From Nocardia ninae NBRC 108245 (lineage in GTDB: Bacteria > Actinomycetota > Actinomycetes > Mycobacteriales > Mycobacteriaceae): a stretch of 64,000 nucleotides of DNA. The translations under genes were made by a program, and so were the position numbers. Below, one piece after another: positions 43,501 to 51,777 of this stretch; positions within the stretch are counted from its first letter, which is position 1; each line of letters begins with the position of its first letter. The DNA is taken from contig NZ_BJXA01000011.1 of the NCBI RefSeq assembly GCF_007990755.1, positions 62,001 through 126,000 on the forward strand, given 5' to 3'. The notes under the pieces are model-generated. The model saw nothing but the letters and a program-made list of their open reading frames with translations. It made no database searches and was not told the DNA's origin.

Positions 43501-44859
43501 CGGGCCGAGCCGGAGCGGTTCGGCGAAACCGAGGACATTGACCAGCGGCCCGAATCCACTGCCCAGGGCCTGATCCCGGCCACTGTCGCGGCGCATATCC
43601 TCGAAACGGTAGCGCTGGTGCCGCAAAGCGCCGATGACAGTCGATCGGACCTGGGCGATGACCGCACTGACGGTGCTGGTGTCGAGCCCGGATAGTCGCA
43701 GCGGCACCACATTCGACAGCGATCCGGCCGATCGGCGCAGTCCCGCGGTGGTGCGGGCGGGGACGGGCAGGGTGAGGCAGACCTCCGCGTTGCCCGTCAT
43801 CCGCGCCAGGAAGCAGGCGAAGGCCGCGAGGGCCAACTCCGGGAAGGTGGCACCGTGGCTGGTCCTTGCGGCGGCGAGCAGTTCCGCGGTGGCGGCATCG
43901 ACGGTCGCCGTCACCCGGTGCGGCCGGGCCTGCGGTGCGGCAGGTTGGCCGGCCAGGCTCACCGGCGCGCCGAGTCCGGCGAGCCGATCCAGCCAGTAGT
44001 CCCGATCGACCGCTCGGCGTGGTGAATCCCGATAGGCCTGCTCGGTTGCCAAGATCTCCGGCACCGATAGCGCCGGAAGGTCCTGTACCGAACCGGCTTT
44101 GGCGCGATCCGCGGCACCGTTCGACAGCACAGTACTGGCGCGCGGCGTGGATTCGTCTGCCGCTTCGCGCGTTTCGGTCGATGCGAGATGATCCGCGGAC
44201 CGCCACAGCACTCGCCCGGACGGGCGACGGCCCGCTCCTACCAAGCGGCCGGTGTCGAGAAGCGCGGTGTCGCCCGCCCCACGCACCACTCGCGGCTCGA
44301 TGTCCCGCTGGGACGCAAGCACTTCGGCCCGATAGAGCTCCCCGGTGCGGCGCAGCACCGCCGCGGCACCGAGGCCGTCCAGTACGAGATGGTGGCTGCG
44401 CAGGTACAGCAGGTGGTGCTGCGGCGCTACCCGGAACAGAGTGGCGACGGTGTGGTCGTCGGTGCGGGGATCCAGCGGTGCGCTGTAGTCACGCTCCATC
44501 GCGGCGAGAGCGGTAGCGACCGGGTCGATGCCGGTCGTCAGGTCCACGACCTCGATCGGCAGCTCCGCGTCCGGATCGACGTACTGCCGCGGCTGCCCGT
44601 CGACGGTCCGGAGTCGCACGTGCGGCGATTCGAGTTCCCGGGCCGCGCGCCGGGCACAGCGGGCCATCAGTGCTATGTCGAGGGGTCCACAAAGATCCAG
44701 GTACATCGCGACCGTGAGCGGCACCTCGGGTTGCAGTTGCTGGGCCACCCACCAACTCTGCTGCACGGTCGAGAGTGGGTACATCCGCTGCGCCGTGGCA
44801 TCGCCAGGCACGGCGTCGTCGGCTCCGGTCAACACGCCTCCCATGCATTCGGAAGCCAC
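40564..44859 (-). CDS. single-module nonribosomal peptide synthetase (C-A-T-TE)
   Basis: 1431 residues. Condensation domain (~25-450; HHLVLDG at 156-162, intact). Adenylation domain (~540-1070): AYLIYTSGTTGRPKGVAVSH, FNGYGPTEATV, YRTGDLV, GRVDAQVEVRGRRIEP and NGKLDRAALP. Carrier domain with the phosphopantetheine Ser in DDFFELGGNSLLG. Thioesterase (~1190-1420) with nucleophile GWSLGGQIAHA. It should load one amino acid, condense it with an acyl or peptidyl donor and release it by hydrolysis or cyclisation. No other NRPS, MbtH, exporter or tailoring gene is adjacent, so the partner is unknown. GTG 44859; ATG 44844 possible. Confidence 0.92.
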   Translation of the reverse strand: MASECMGGVLTGADDAVPGDATAQRMYPLSTVQQSWWVAQQLQPEVPLTVAMYLDLCGPLDIALMARCARRAARELESPHVRLRTVDGQPRQYVDPDAELPIEVVDLTTGIDPVATALAAMERDYSAPLDPRTDDHTVATLFRVAPQHHLLYLRSHHLVLDGLGAAAVLRRTGELYRAEVLASQRDIEPRVVRGAGDTALLDTGRLVGAGRRPSGRVLWRSADHLASTETREAADESTPRASTVLSNGAADRAKAGSVQDLPALSVPEILATEQAYRDSPRRAVDRDYWLDRLAGLGAPVSLAGQPAAPQARPHRVTATVDAATAELLAAARTSHGATFPELALAAFACFLARMTGNAEVCLTLPVPARTTAGLRRSAGSLSNVVPLRLSGLDTSTVSAVIAQVRSTVIGALRHQRYRFEDMRRDSGRDQALGSGFGPLVNVLGFAEPLRLGPLTGQARLLALGPVEDLMVNGYQAGPDDRSVSIDFQANPARYRHDTVVWQHRMFLEYFRRFLAAAPDCPIVAVDGARPAPVVAPPAAPVRVLPELLCADSASDAVAVQDDTRTMSYRELDEASSRLARELMAGGARPGEFVLVAVPRSLESVLALWAVAKTGACFVPVDPSDPAARIATVIADSRARQGITISAVREKFPCDTGFFGRLDPAAADADRASDDDARGATGCGIDWLVLDDPRCMAEVERRSATPVADTERPRALRPAHPAYLIYTSGTTGRPKGVAVSHRGLGSLTDYIVEHWGVGRDSVVLHSHAPSFDAHLLDVLAAFASGARLVVQPPSVVSGAELARLLRATGCTHYLTTPAVLATLSPAEVPGLSVVAIGGEACPAKLVREWAPHVRLFNGYGPTEATVMATETAAMAIDAPVTIGRALPGVLAVVLDSRLARLPDGARGELYLGGIGVADCYVRNPAGTAVRFIADPFGVGRRLYRTGDLVSAGPDGVFEFLGRVDAQVEVRGRRIEPAEIEAALLAGPDIEYAVVTVADAGRPEARLVGYVVAAPGVAFDAAATLHRLRATLPAALVPSALIELDRLPVASNGKLDRAALPPSIIVQRPYLAPENMIQRLVAEHIGTATGQSRVGLNDDFFELGGNSLLGVAVSAELAAATGVPVTVRWLYAAPTVRALAERITTYDGTDTSDDDAFGVLLALRRNGTRPPLFCVHSAVPLAWCYAGLARHITDRPVYGLQAPTLTGPCRTLGTIDELADSYVDAMLRVQPEGPYHLLGWSLGGQIAHAIAVRLRARGAAVAVLAMLDSVVFPDGVDPPPAPRMRDLLTHLLGDEPEDGDAAPELSAAEAADELAGAGASFGTGLSAAQLERLHRGYVDGVALSHGYKPGVFDGDLLYFSATRGVTELFGAEIWRPFITGDLIEHPVPATHAQLTNADVVGVIGPILARHLERTAVPVAVRSERLERVAGPGA

Positions 44860-45208
44860 CGCTGAATCGTTTCTCGGGCAAACCTACGGCATCTAGGCCC
44901 GAACTCGCCGTAATTGCAGCATGATCGGCGCGTGCAAGGGTCGCTGCCAGGACAGACAGCGGGCGCTGGCCTATCGGATTCGACGAATATCCGGCCACGA
45001 GCGTTATCTCGGCACACACCCTGCTACGTAGGCCGTTAGCTCAAGGGAGGCGTAGCCGTTGAGCCGCTCGCTCAACGGGAGGCGTCGCAGTGGAGCCGCT
45101 CGCCCAACGGGGGGCTCAGTGGAGCCGTTCACTGACCGGCGGCAGCCGACAGTACGAACCTTTCTCGGCTCATCGTGTCGGCGACACCGCACAGCTCGTA
45201 ACACGAGC
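44860..45208. other. intergenic region between NRPS and chelatase genes, with a ~30-bp minisatellite
   Basis: This 349-bp gap holds the NRPS promoter on its left and, at 45031-45145, four imperfect copies of a ~30-bp unit. A small perfect hairpin (AGCTCGT/ACGAGCT, 45193-45209) touches the stop of the chelatase gene and may end the nitrite operon. No gene is supported. Confidence 0.6.
45031..45145. repeat. four imperfect ~30-bp tandem repeats
   Basis: Units begin near 45031, 45061, 45092 and 45121 and share GAGCCGCTCGCTCAACGGG followed by a GGCGT-like tail. Units two and three are the most alike. CCGTTGAG (45056-45063) and CTCAACGG (45071-45078) form a perfect 8-bp hairpin inside the array. 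Confidence 0.65.
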
Positions 45209-45964
45209 TCAAGCGGCCCGGGTCCGCACCAATTCCCGCGCGGCCGCGCGATAACGGTCGGCGATGAGCCGGACCACGGCGGGATGCACGCCGATGGGCT
45301 CGGCGACGCCGTCGGCACCCGCGTCGTGCAGGCGTTGCTGGAACAGCCCGTGCGCCAGCAGATACGAAGCGACGAAGACCCGTTGCGCACCCGACTCCCG
45401 CAGTGCGGCAACGACTTCCGCAACCCGTGGCGCACCGGTGGCGATGTAGCCGATCCGCACCGGGGTATCGAGGTGTTCGGCGAGCATGGCGGCGGCCCGG
45501 CGAACATCCTGGCGGGCACGAGCATCGGAGGATCCGGCGGCGGCGAAGACGACCGCGTCACCGGGACGCCAGCCGGCGGCCCGCAGCCGCATCGTCATGA
45601 TCCGGGCCAATGCCGGATCCGGACCCATGGCCGGAGTGACAGCCACTGCGGCATGCCCGCTCTCGGCTACTTCCCGCGGCACGTCCTGGTAGACGTGGTA
45701 CCCGGAGGCGAGGAACGCCGGAACCACCACGGCGGGAACAGAATCCCCCGCCGTGTCGCACAGATCGCGCAGCACCTCGGCCGGCGACGGACCGAGAACG
45801 TCCACGAAAGCAGTCCGCACGGCCGGGTCGGGCAGCTCGGCGTCGCGCCCCGAAACCGCGACGCCGAGCTCCCTGTCCACCGCCTCGGCCAGCGCGGCGA
45901 TCATCTGAACCCCACGGGTGCTCCTGGTGCCGTGCGCCACCAGCACCAGGGCGGGCGGGGTCAC
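45209..45964 (-). CDS. sirohydrochlorin chelatase (CbiX/SirB-like)
   Basis: A 251-residue two-lobed chelatase. LVLVAHGTRSTRGVQMI is the N-terminal metal-site motif (His of VAHGT), and VVPAFLASGYHVYQDVPREV carries the second His; the C-terminal half repeats the fold (VFAAAGSSDARA ... VASYLLAHGLFQQRL). It inserts Fe (or Co) into sirohydrochlorin; here it would supply siroheme for NirB. GTG 45964 overlaps the upstream gene's stop by 4 bp (GTGA), so translation is coupled. It is the last gene of the nirB operon and counterpart of Rv0259c. Confidence 0.88.
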   Translation of the reverse strand: MTPPALVLVAHGTRSTRGVQMIAALAEAVDRELGVAVSGRDAELPDPAVRTAFVDVLGPSPAEVLRDLCDTAGDSVPAVVVPAFLASGYHVYQDVPREVAESGHAAVAVTPAMGPDPALARIMTMRLRAAGWRPGDAVVFAAAGSSDARARQDVRRAAAMLAEHLDTPVRIGYIATGAPRVAEVVAALRESGAQRVFVASYLLAHGLFQQRLHDAGADGVAEPIGVHPAVVRLIADRYRAAARELVRTRAA

Positions 45965-47184
45965 AAGGACCCCAACGTCTGCACGTACCGCGTCGGCGCG
46001 CCGGGCGCCTGCGGTCCCGACAGCTCGGGGCGCGGATTGTTGTCGATGCATTCGGCCGCGTCCAGCGCCAGTCGATAGCCGCGCTTGACCACCGTCTGAA
46101 TCGCCTTCGGCGCACCGAGCCCAGCCCGCAGCCGGGCGATCGCGGTCTCCACGGCGTGCGTGTCGTCACCGCCGCCGGGCAACGCGGCGAGCAGGTTCTC
46201 CCGGGAGACGACCCGGCCGGGCTGGCGCGCCAGCGAGCGCATCAGCGCCATCGGCGCGGGCGCGAGTTGACGCACCTCGCCGTCGACCACCACGCAGCCG
46301 CCACGCACGCTGAGCGTGTGGCCCGCGGCGTAGATCCGGTTGGCCCGCCGCGGCAGTTCCTCGGCGACGTGGCGAGCCAGCGCACCGAGCCGGGCCCGGC
46401 CGGGCATCGACGTCGCCACACCGAGCTCCTCCAGCGGCGCCGCGGTGATCGGGCCGACGCAGGCGGCCAGCACCCGGCCGCGCAGCGCGTGCAGCACGCC
46501 CTCCAGCAGGCCGGTTTCCTTGGCGCGCATCAACATCGACGCCACGGCGGGCGCGCTGGTGAAGGTCACACAGTCCAGGTTCGCGGTGACGATGGCCTCG
46601 ATCAGCTGGTCCATCGGACCCTGATCCTCCGGCGGCATCCACCGGTACACCGGCACCGGCACGACATCCGCACCGGCACAACGCAATACCTCGCAGAAGT
46701 CGGGCACCGGCTCCCACTCGGTGGTGGCGCCGTGCAGCTGCACCGCGATCCGCACGCCCTCCACGCCCTCGGCGAGCAGGTGATCGAGCACCTCCGCGGA
46801 CGACTCCGAGGCGGGCGACCACTCCTCCCGCAATTCGGCGGCGCGGATGGCGCCCTTGGCTTTCGGGCCGCGCGCCAGCATCCGGGTGGCGCCGAGCGTG
46901 GCGCGCAACTCCTCCGCGACGCCCCAGCCCTCGGCGGCCTCCATCCAGCCGCGGAAGCCGATGCCGGTGGTGGCCACCGCGATCTGCGGCGGTTCGACGA
47001 TGAGCTGGCGGGTCACCCGCTCCAGCTCGGTGTCGTCGGCCAGCGGAATGATGCGAATGGCCGGCGCCGACACGATGTCGGCGCCGCGCCGGACGAGCAG
47101 CGTGGCGAACTCGTCGGCCCGTCTGGCCGCTGTGATGCCGATGGTGAATCCGGCGAGGCAGGGGCCCGGCTCGATGGTTGTCAT
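45961..47184 (-). CDS. uroporphyrinogen-III synthase-like protein with C-terminal DNA-binding domain
   Basis: 407 residues. The N-terminal ~265 residues are HemD-like (GFTIGITAARRADEFATLLVRRGADIVSAPAI, CVTFTSAPAVASML, VACVGPITAAPLEELG). Residues ~275-375 are an OmpR/PhoB-type winged helix (LAPAPMALMRSLARQPGRVVSRENLLAALPGG ... HAVETAIARLRAGLGAPKAIQTVVKRGYRLA). A tetrapyrrole-enzyme fold is thus joined to a transcriptional output domain, as in Rv0260c. It may sense a siroheme precursor and regulate the nitrite genes; this is inference. It starts 4 bp after nirD and overlaps the chelatase gene. Confidence 0.9.
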   Translation of the reverse strand: MTTIEPGPCLAGFTIGITAARRADEFATLLVRRGADIVSAPAIRIIPLADDTELERVTRQLIVEPPQIAVATTGIGFRGWMEAAEGWGVAEELRATLGATRMLARGPKAKGAIRAAELREEWSPASESSAEVLDHLLAEGVEGVRIAVQLHGATTEWEPVPDFCEVLRCAGADVVPVPVYRWMPPEDQGPMDQLIEAIVTANLDCVTFTSAPAVASMLMRAKETGLLEGVLHALRGRVLAACVGPITAAPLEELGVATSMPGRARLGALARHVAEELPRRANRIYAAGHTLSVRGGCVVVDGEVRQLAPAPMALMRSLARQPGRVVSRENLLAALPGGGDDTHAVETAIARLRAGLGAPKAIQTVVKRGYRLALDAAECIDNNPRPELSGPQAPGAPTRYVQTLGSL

Positions 47185-47188
47185 GCGT

Positions 47189-47590
47189 TCATCCGTCCGA
47201 GGAGGCGAGCCCGGCGGCGACCGGCTCGTTGGAGATCGACACGACGCCGTCGGCTACGCGGACCGCGTACACCGGCAGCGCCGCCGATTCGTCGTCCAGG
47301 CAGCGCCCGTCGACCAGGGAGAACGCCTGCTTCAGCAGGGGTGAGGCGACGACCGGGACACCGCCGCGGTCGCCGACGATGCCGCGCGACATGACCGCCG
47401 CGCGTCCGATCGGGTCGATGTTGCCCACGGCGTAGAGCATGCCGTCGGACAGCAGGAACAACGCGGCCTGACGGCCACCTTTCAGCAATACCGCAACGCC
47501 GCGGCCGGGGATCAGGTAGTCGAGCCGGCATGCCTGCGTCCAGCCGGTGGCGGTCGTAGCGGCAAAACCGGGGGTATCGATCACGGTCAT
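47189..47590 (-). CDS. nirD: nitrite reductase (NADH) small subunit
   Basis: A 133-residue Rieske-like NirD subunit: ACRLDYLIPGRGVAVLLKGGRQAALFLLSDGMLYAVGNIDPIGRAAVMSRGIVG and PLLKQAFSLVDGRCLDDESAALPVYAVRV. As usual for NirD, the Rieske cysteines and histidines are missing, so no Fe-S cluster is expected. It pairs with NirB to reduce nitrite to ammonia. ATG 47590 is preferred with GGAGG 9 nt upstream; ATG 47599 directly abuts the GGAGG. It lies 64 bp after nirB. Confidence 0.93.
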   Translation of the reverse strand: MTVIDTPGFAATTATGWTQACRLDYLIPGRGVAVLLKGGRQAALFLLSDGMLYAVGNIDPIGRAAVMSRGIVGDRGGVPVVASPLLKQAFSLVDGRCLDDESAALPVYAVRVADGVVSISNEPVAAGLASSDG

Positions 47591-47654
47591 CGGTGTCATC
47601 CTCCAAACGCCTTACCCATTGGTACAGGCGTCCTGTTTCTATGCGGTTAAGCCG

Positions 47655-50201
47655 TTATTTCCCGGGCATGGCGGCGGGCACGTCCGGCATGCCCAGCAAC
47701 ACCGGTACCTTGCGTTCCCCCGTTTCGTCGAACGCGATTGTGGGGTCGGTCTCATCCGGGGCATTGACGAAGGAAACGAAGCGCGACAGCTTCTCCTCGT
47801 CCTCCAGCACGGCCGCCCACTCGTCGCGGTAGCCGGCGACATGCTGGGCCATCACCGCCTCCAGTTCCTCGGCGATGCCGAGGCTGTCCTCGCAGATGAC
47901 CTGCTTGAGGTAGTCGATGCCGCCCTCGAGCGCCTCCTGCCACGGCGCGGTGCGCTGCAACCGGTCGGCGGTGCGGACGTAGAACATCAGGTACCGGTCG
48001 ATGTACTTGATCAGGGTCTCGTCGTCGAGGTCACCGGCGAGCAGCACCGCGTGCTTCGGGGTGAGGCCGCCGTTGCCGCCGACGTAGAGGTTCCAGCCGT
48101 GCTCGGTGGCGATCACGCCGACGTCCTTGCCCCGCGCCTCGGCGCATTCACGGGCGCAACCGGACACGGCCAGCTTCAGCTTGTGCGGGGAACGCAGTCC
48201 GCGGTAACGCTTTTCGAGCAGCACCGCCATGCCGACCGAGTCCTGCTGGCCGTAGCGGCACCAGGTGGAGCCGACGCAGCTTTTCACCGTGCGCAGCGAC
48301 TTGCCGTACGCGTGACCGGATTCCATGCCGACGTCGACCAGACGCTGCCAGATCTGCGGCAGCTGCTCCACCCTGGCGCCGAACAGGTCGATCCGCTGAC
48401 CGCCGGTGACCTTGACGTAAAGGTCGAAGTCCTTGGCGATCTGGCCGATGGTGATGAGCTGATCGGCGGTCACCTCACCGCCGGGCATCCGCGGCACCAC
48501 CGAGTAGGTGCCGTTCTTCTGCAGGTTGGCCAGGAAGTGGTCGTTGGTGTCCTGCAGCGCGGCCTGCTCGCCGTCGAGGATGTGCTCGCTGGAGGTCGAG
48601 GCCAGGATGGAGGCGACCGTCGGCTTGCAGATGTCGCAGCCGGTGCCCTTGCCGTACTTGGTGATCAGTCCGGAGAAGGTGCGGATGCCGGTGACCTGCA
48701 CGATCTGGAACAGCTCGGCGCGCGATTGGATGAAGTGCTCGCACAGCGCCTTGGACATCTCCACGCCGGACTGCTCGAGCAGCTTCTTGAGCATGGGAAC
48801 GCAACCGCCGCAGGAGGTTCCGGCGGTCGTGCACTTCTTGATGCCCGGGATGTCGCAGGCGCCCTCGGCGATGGCGCCGCAGATCGCGCCCTTGGACACG
48901 TTGTTGCAGGAGCAGATCTGCGCGTCGTCGGGTAGCGCGTCGGCGCCCAATTCCGCACCGGCGGGCGAGATCAGCGCGGCGGGCTCGGCCGGCAGCGGCC
49001 GCCCGACCAGCGGGCGCAGCGCGGCGTAGGCGGTGGCGTCGCCGACCAGGATGCCGCCGAGCAGGATCTGCGCGTCATCGGAGACAACGAGTTTCGCGTA
49101 GGTGCCCTTGGCGGCGTCGTGCAGCACGACCGACAGCGCGCCCTCGGTGGTGCCGTGCGCGTCACCGAAGCTGGCCACGTCGACGCCGAGCAGCTTGAGC
49201 TTGGTCGACATGTCCGCGCCGGGGAATTCGCCTGCGCCGCCGAGCAATCGGTCGGCGACGATCTCGGCGGTGGTGTAACCGGGCGCGACGAGGCCGTAGC
49301 AGGTGCCCTCGACCGCGGCGCATTCGCCGATGGCCCAGATGCTCGGATCCGAGGTCTGCAGGCCGAGGTCGGTGATGATGCCGCCGCGCGGGCCGACCTC
49401 CAGCCCACTGTCGCGGGCGATCTGGTCGCGCGGGCGGACACCCGCGGAGAAGACGACGAGCGAGGCCTCGATGACCGAGTCGTCGGACAGGCTGACCCGG
49501 ATGCCGCTGTCCCCCGCCTCGATCGAGGACGTGCCGACGCCGGTGTGCACGTACAGGCCGAGATCGGTGACCAGCCGCTCCAGGATGGCGCCACCACCCT
49601 CGTCCACCTGGGCAGGCATCAGCCGCTGGTTGTACTCGACCACGTGCGGGGTGAGGCCGAGCAGCCGCAGCGCGTTCGCGGCCTCCAGGCCGAGCAGACC
49701 GCCACCGACCACCACGCCGACCGCGCCGGGTCCGGCGGCCTCGGCGGCGGCCCGGATGCCGTCCAGGTCGTCGATGGTGCGGTAGACGAAGCATTCCGGG
49801 CGATCGTGGCCGGGCACCGGCGGCACGAAGGGATAGGAGCCGGTGGCGAGCACCAGCGCGTCGTAGGCGATGGTGTCGCCCGCCGACGTGGTGACCTTGC
49901 GGGCGTCCCGGTCGATCGACTCGGCGCGCTGGCCGAGCCGCAGGTCGACGAGGGCGTCACCGTCGTAGTCGTTGCCGGGCAGGGCCAGCGCCGCGGTATC
50001 CCAGGCGCCGACGTAGGTCGACAGACCCACGCGGTCGTAGGCGGGCAGCCGTTCCTCGCTGAGCACGACAACCTGCCACTGTCCTGCCTCGTCGCGCGAG
50101 CGCAGTGCCTCCACGAACCGATGCCCGACCATGCCGTGGCCGACGACGACCGCGGTCTTGCGCAGGGCTGGTTCGACTGAGTGATTCGTCGACGTGCTCA
50201 A
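47655..50201 (-). CDS. nirB: nitrite reductase (NADH) large subunit
   Basis: 848 residues. The N-terminal FAD/NAD(P) oxidoreductase (VVVGHGMVGHRFVEAL, VVGGGLLGLEAANALR, WAIGECAAVEGTCYGL) is followed by a BFD-like [2Fe-2S] domain (CSCNNVSKGAICGAIAEG ... CGGCVPMLKKLL). The siroheme/[4Fe-4S] nitrite reductase domain has CVGSTWCRYGQ and SGCARECAEARGKD, giving the C-x5-C ... C-x3-C ligands. It catalyses six-electron reduction of nitrite to ammonium in the cytoplasm. The start is TTG 50201 with GGGAGG 6 nt upstream. It heads the nirB-nirD-hemD-like-chelatase unit. Confidence 0.96.
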   Translation of the reverse strand: MSTSTNHSVEPALRKTAVVVGHGMVGHRFVEALRSRDEAGQWQVVVLSEERLPAYDRVGLSTYVGAWDTAALALPGNDYDGDALVDLRLGQRAESIDRDARKVTTSAGDTIAYDALVLATGSYPFVPPVPGHDRPECFVYRTIDDLDGIRAAAEAAGPGAVGVVVGGGLLGLEAANALRLLGLTPHVVEYNQRLMPAQVDEGGGAILERLVTDLGLYVHTGVGTSSIEAGDSGIRVSLSDDSVIEASLVVFSAGVRPRDQIARDSGLEVGPRGGIITDLGLQTSDPSIWAIGECAAVEGTCYGLVAPGYTTAEIVADRLLGGAGEFPGADMSTKLKLLGVDVASFGDAHGTTEGALSVVLHDAAKGTYAKLVVSDDAQILLGGILVGDATAYAALRPLVGRPLPAEPAALISPAGAELGADALPDDAQICSCNNVSKGAICGAIAEGACDIPGIKKCTTAGTSCGGCVPMLKKLLEQSGVEMSKALCEHFIQSRAELFQIVQVTGIRTFSGLITKYGKGTGCDICKPTVASILASTSSEHILDGEQAALQDTNDHFLANLQKNGTYSVVPRMPGGEVTADQLITIGQIAKDFDLYVKVTGGQRIDLFGARVEQLPQIWQRLVDVGMESGHAYGKSLRTVKSCVGSTWCRYGQQDSVGMAVLLEKRYRGLRSPHKLKLAVSGCARECAEARGKDVGVIATEHGWNLYVGGNGGLTPKHAVLLAGDLDDETLIKYIDRYLMFYVRTADRLQRTAPWQEALEGGIDYLKQVICEDSLGIAEELEAVMAQHVAGYRDEWAAVLEDEEKLSRFVSFVNAPDETDPTIAFDETGERKVPVLLGMPDVPAAMPGK

Positions 50202-50452
50202 GAAGGGCCTCCCAAGATCCGGTTGGCCCCACGGTAGGAAACAGGTATTGCCGCCATGCTGCGCGCGATGACCGGCGCATCAACGGTTGCTCACGGACCC
50301 GGATTCACCAGGGTGAGCTCGCCGCAATGTTGCGCGGGTGCGACGCGCCGTTCGCGCGCGTCATCGCGAGCCGACCTCGCAATAGCCGGCCGATGCGGGG
50401 CGACGCGCACAGCATGAACGCCGCCACATCACCCCGCAACTCGAGCCGGGAA

Positions 50453-51712
50453 TCAATTCCAGGTGTCTTCGAGCATCCGCGGCTTGCAGGCCTGCCAGGC
50501 ACCGGCGAGCAGCACAAGTACGGCGACGCCGAGCAGTGCGAACGGAGCGATCCAGCCGCCGGTGACCGAGTGCAGCACGCCGAACAGCAGCGGTCCGATG
50601 CAGGCCACCGCGTAGCCGACGCCCTGGGTGAAACCGGAGAGCGCGGCGGAGCCACCAGGGGTGTTGGTGCGCAGGTTGATCAGGGTCAGCGCCATCGGGA
50701 AGGTGCTCGGGCCGAGGCCCAGCAGGACGACCCACAGGATGGGCGCGCTCATCGGGGCGACGATCAGTCCTACGAAGGCGGCGACGAAGAAGATCGCGCA
50801 GCCGATCACGACGGGGAAAGGATTACGGAATCGGGTGACGACCGTCGGCGCACTGAGCGCCGCGACCAGACCGACCACCGCGAACAGCGCGAGCATCGAC
50901 CCGCCGAAGCCTGCGCTTGCTCCGGCGTCGCTGAGGATCTTGGGCAACCAGGTGAACATCGCGTAGGTGATCAACGACGTCATACCGAACATGCCCGCCA
51001 TGCCCCACGCCACCGGGGACCGCCAGACCCGCCCGGTGCGCGGCGCGTCGATCGCGCCGAGGGCGGTGCTGTCCTGCACGTCGCGGCCGCGCCGGTCGCG
51101 CAGCACGCCGAGCCACGGCACCACGGCGGCGAAGCCGAGGATCGCCCACAGACCCAGTGAGATCCGCCAGCCGTGCGCGTCGGCGACCGGGACCGCGACG
51201 AATGCGGGCACCACGGTGCCGAGCTGCACCATCACGATGTAGAGCGAGCTGACGATGGCGACCCGATCGGCGAAGTACCGCTTCACCAGCGGCGGGATCA
51301 CCACGTTGCCGATGCCCATGCCTGCCAGCGCCAGCGCGGAGAAGACGAGGAGTTCGGCGGTGCCGGACAGCAGCACCCGGACCAGCTGGCCGGTGCCCGC
51401 CATCAGCATGGCGACCAGCGCGGTGCGCTCCAGCCCGAGGCGCCGGACGAGCACCGGGGTCAGCAGGCCGGACAGCGCGAACATCGCGGTCGGGATCATG
51501 CCGAAGACGCCGACCACCGCGGTGCCGTAGCCCACGTCGGCGCCGATGCGTTCGGCTAGCGGACTGAACGCGGTGACCGCGACGCGCAGGGTAAGCGCCG
51601 ACATAACGATGGCGGCCAGAACGAGGAGACGGCCCTCCGTCAGCGCACGTCGGCGCTGCTCGACCTGCGGAGATTCCTGTCCGGTCGGAGTTTTCTGGAG
51701 GGTTGCAGTCAC
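50453..51712 (-). CDS. MFS transporter, CynX/NimT-like
   Basis: A 419-residue 12-TM major facilitator. The N-terminal MSALTLRVAVTAFSPLAERIGADVGYGTAVVGVFGMIPTAMFAL pattern resembles the CynX/NimT group of anion and 2-nitroimidazole transporters. GTG 51712 is chosen over a longer frame to 51748. It is divergent from the GntR regulator gene (60-66 bp between starts), which is its likely regulator. nirB lies 251 bp downstream on the same strand. The substrate is unknown; nitrite or cyanate would fit the neighbourhood but is inference. Confidence 0.88.
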   Translation of the reverse strand: MTATLQKTPTGQESPQVEQRRRALTEGRLLVLAAIVMSALTLRVAVTAFSPLAERIGADVGYGTAVVGVFGMIPTAMFALSGLLTPVLVRRLGLERTALVAMLMAGTGQLVRVLLSGTAELLVFSALALAGMGIGNVVIPPLVKRYFADRVAIVSSLYIVMVQLGTVVPAFVAVPVADAHGWRISLGLWAILGFAAVVPWLGVLRDRRGRDVQDSTALGAIDAPRTGRVWRSPVAWGMAGMFGMTSLITYAMFTWLPKILSDAGASAGFGGSMLALFAVVGLVAALSAPTVVTRFRNPFPVVIGCAIFFVAAFVGLIVAPMSAPILWVVLLGLGPSTFPMALTLINLRTNTPGGSAALSGFTQGVGYAVACIGPLLFGVLHSVTGGWIAPFALLGVAVLVLLAGAWQACKPRMLEDTWN

Positions 51713-51777
51713 TGCGAAATCATAGGATGACCGGATGATAGGAGGCAACGATTTGTGATGAGCGGTACTCTATGGCA

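Noticed and set aside
41788-43695. Long + strand ORF (635 codons) inside the NRPS gene
   Set aside because: Antisense shadow of the adenylation and condensation domains; composition is Arg/Gly/His-rich without motifs.
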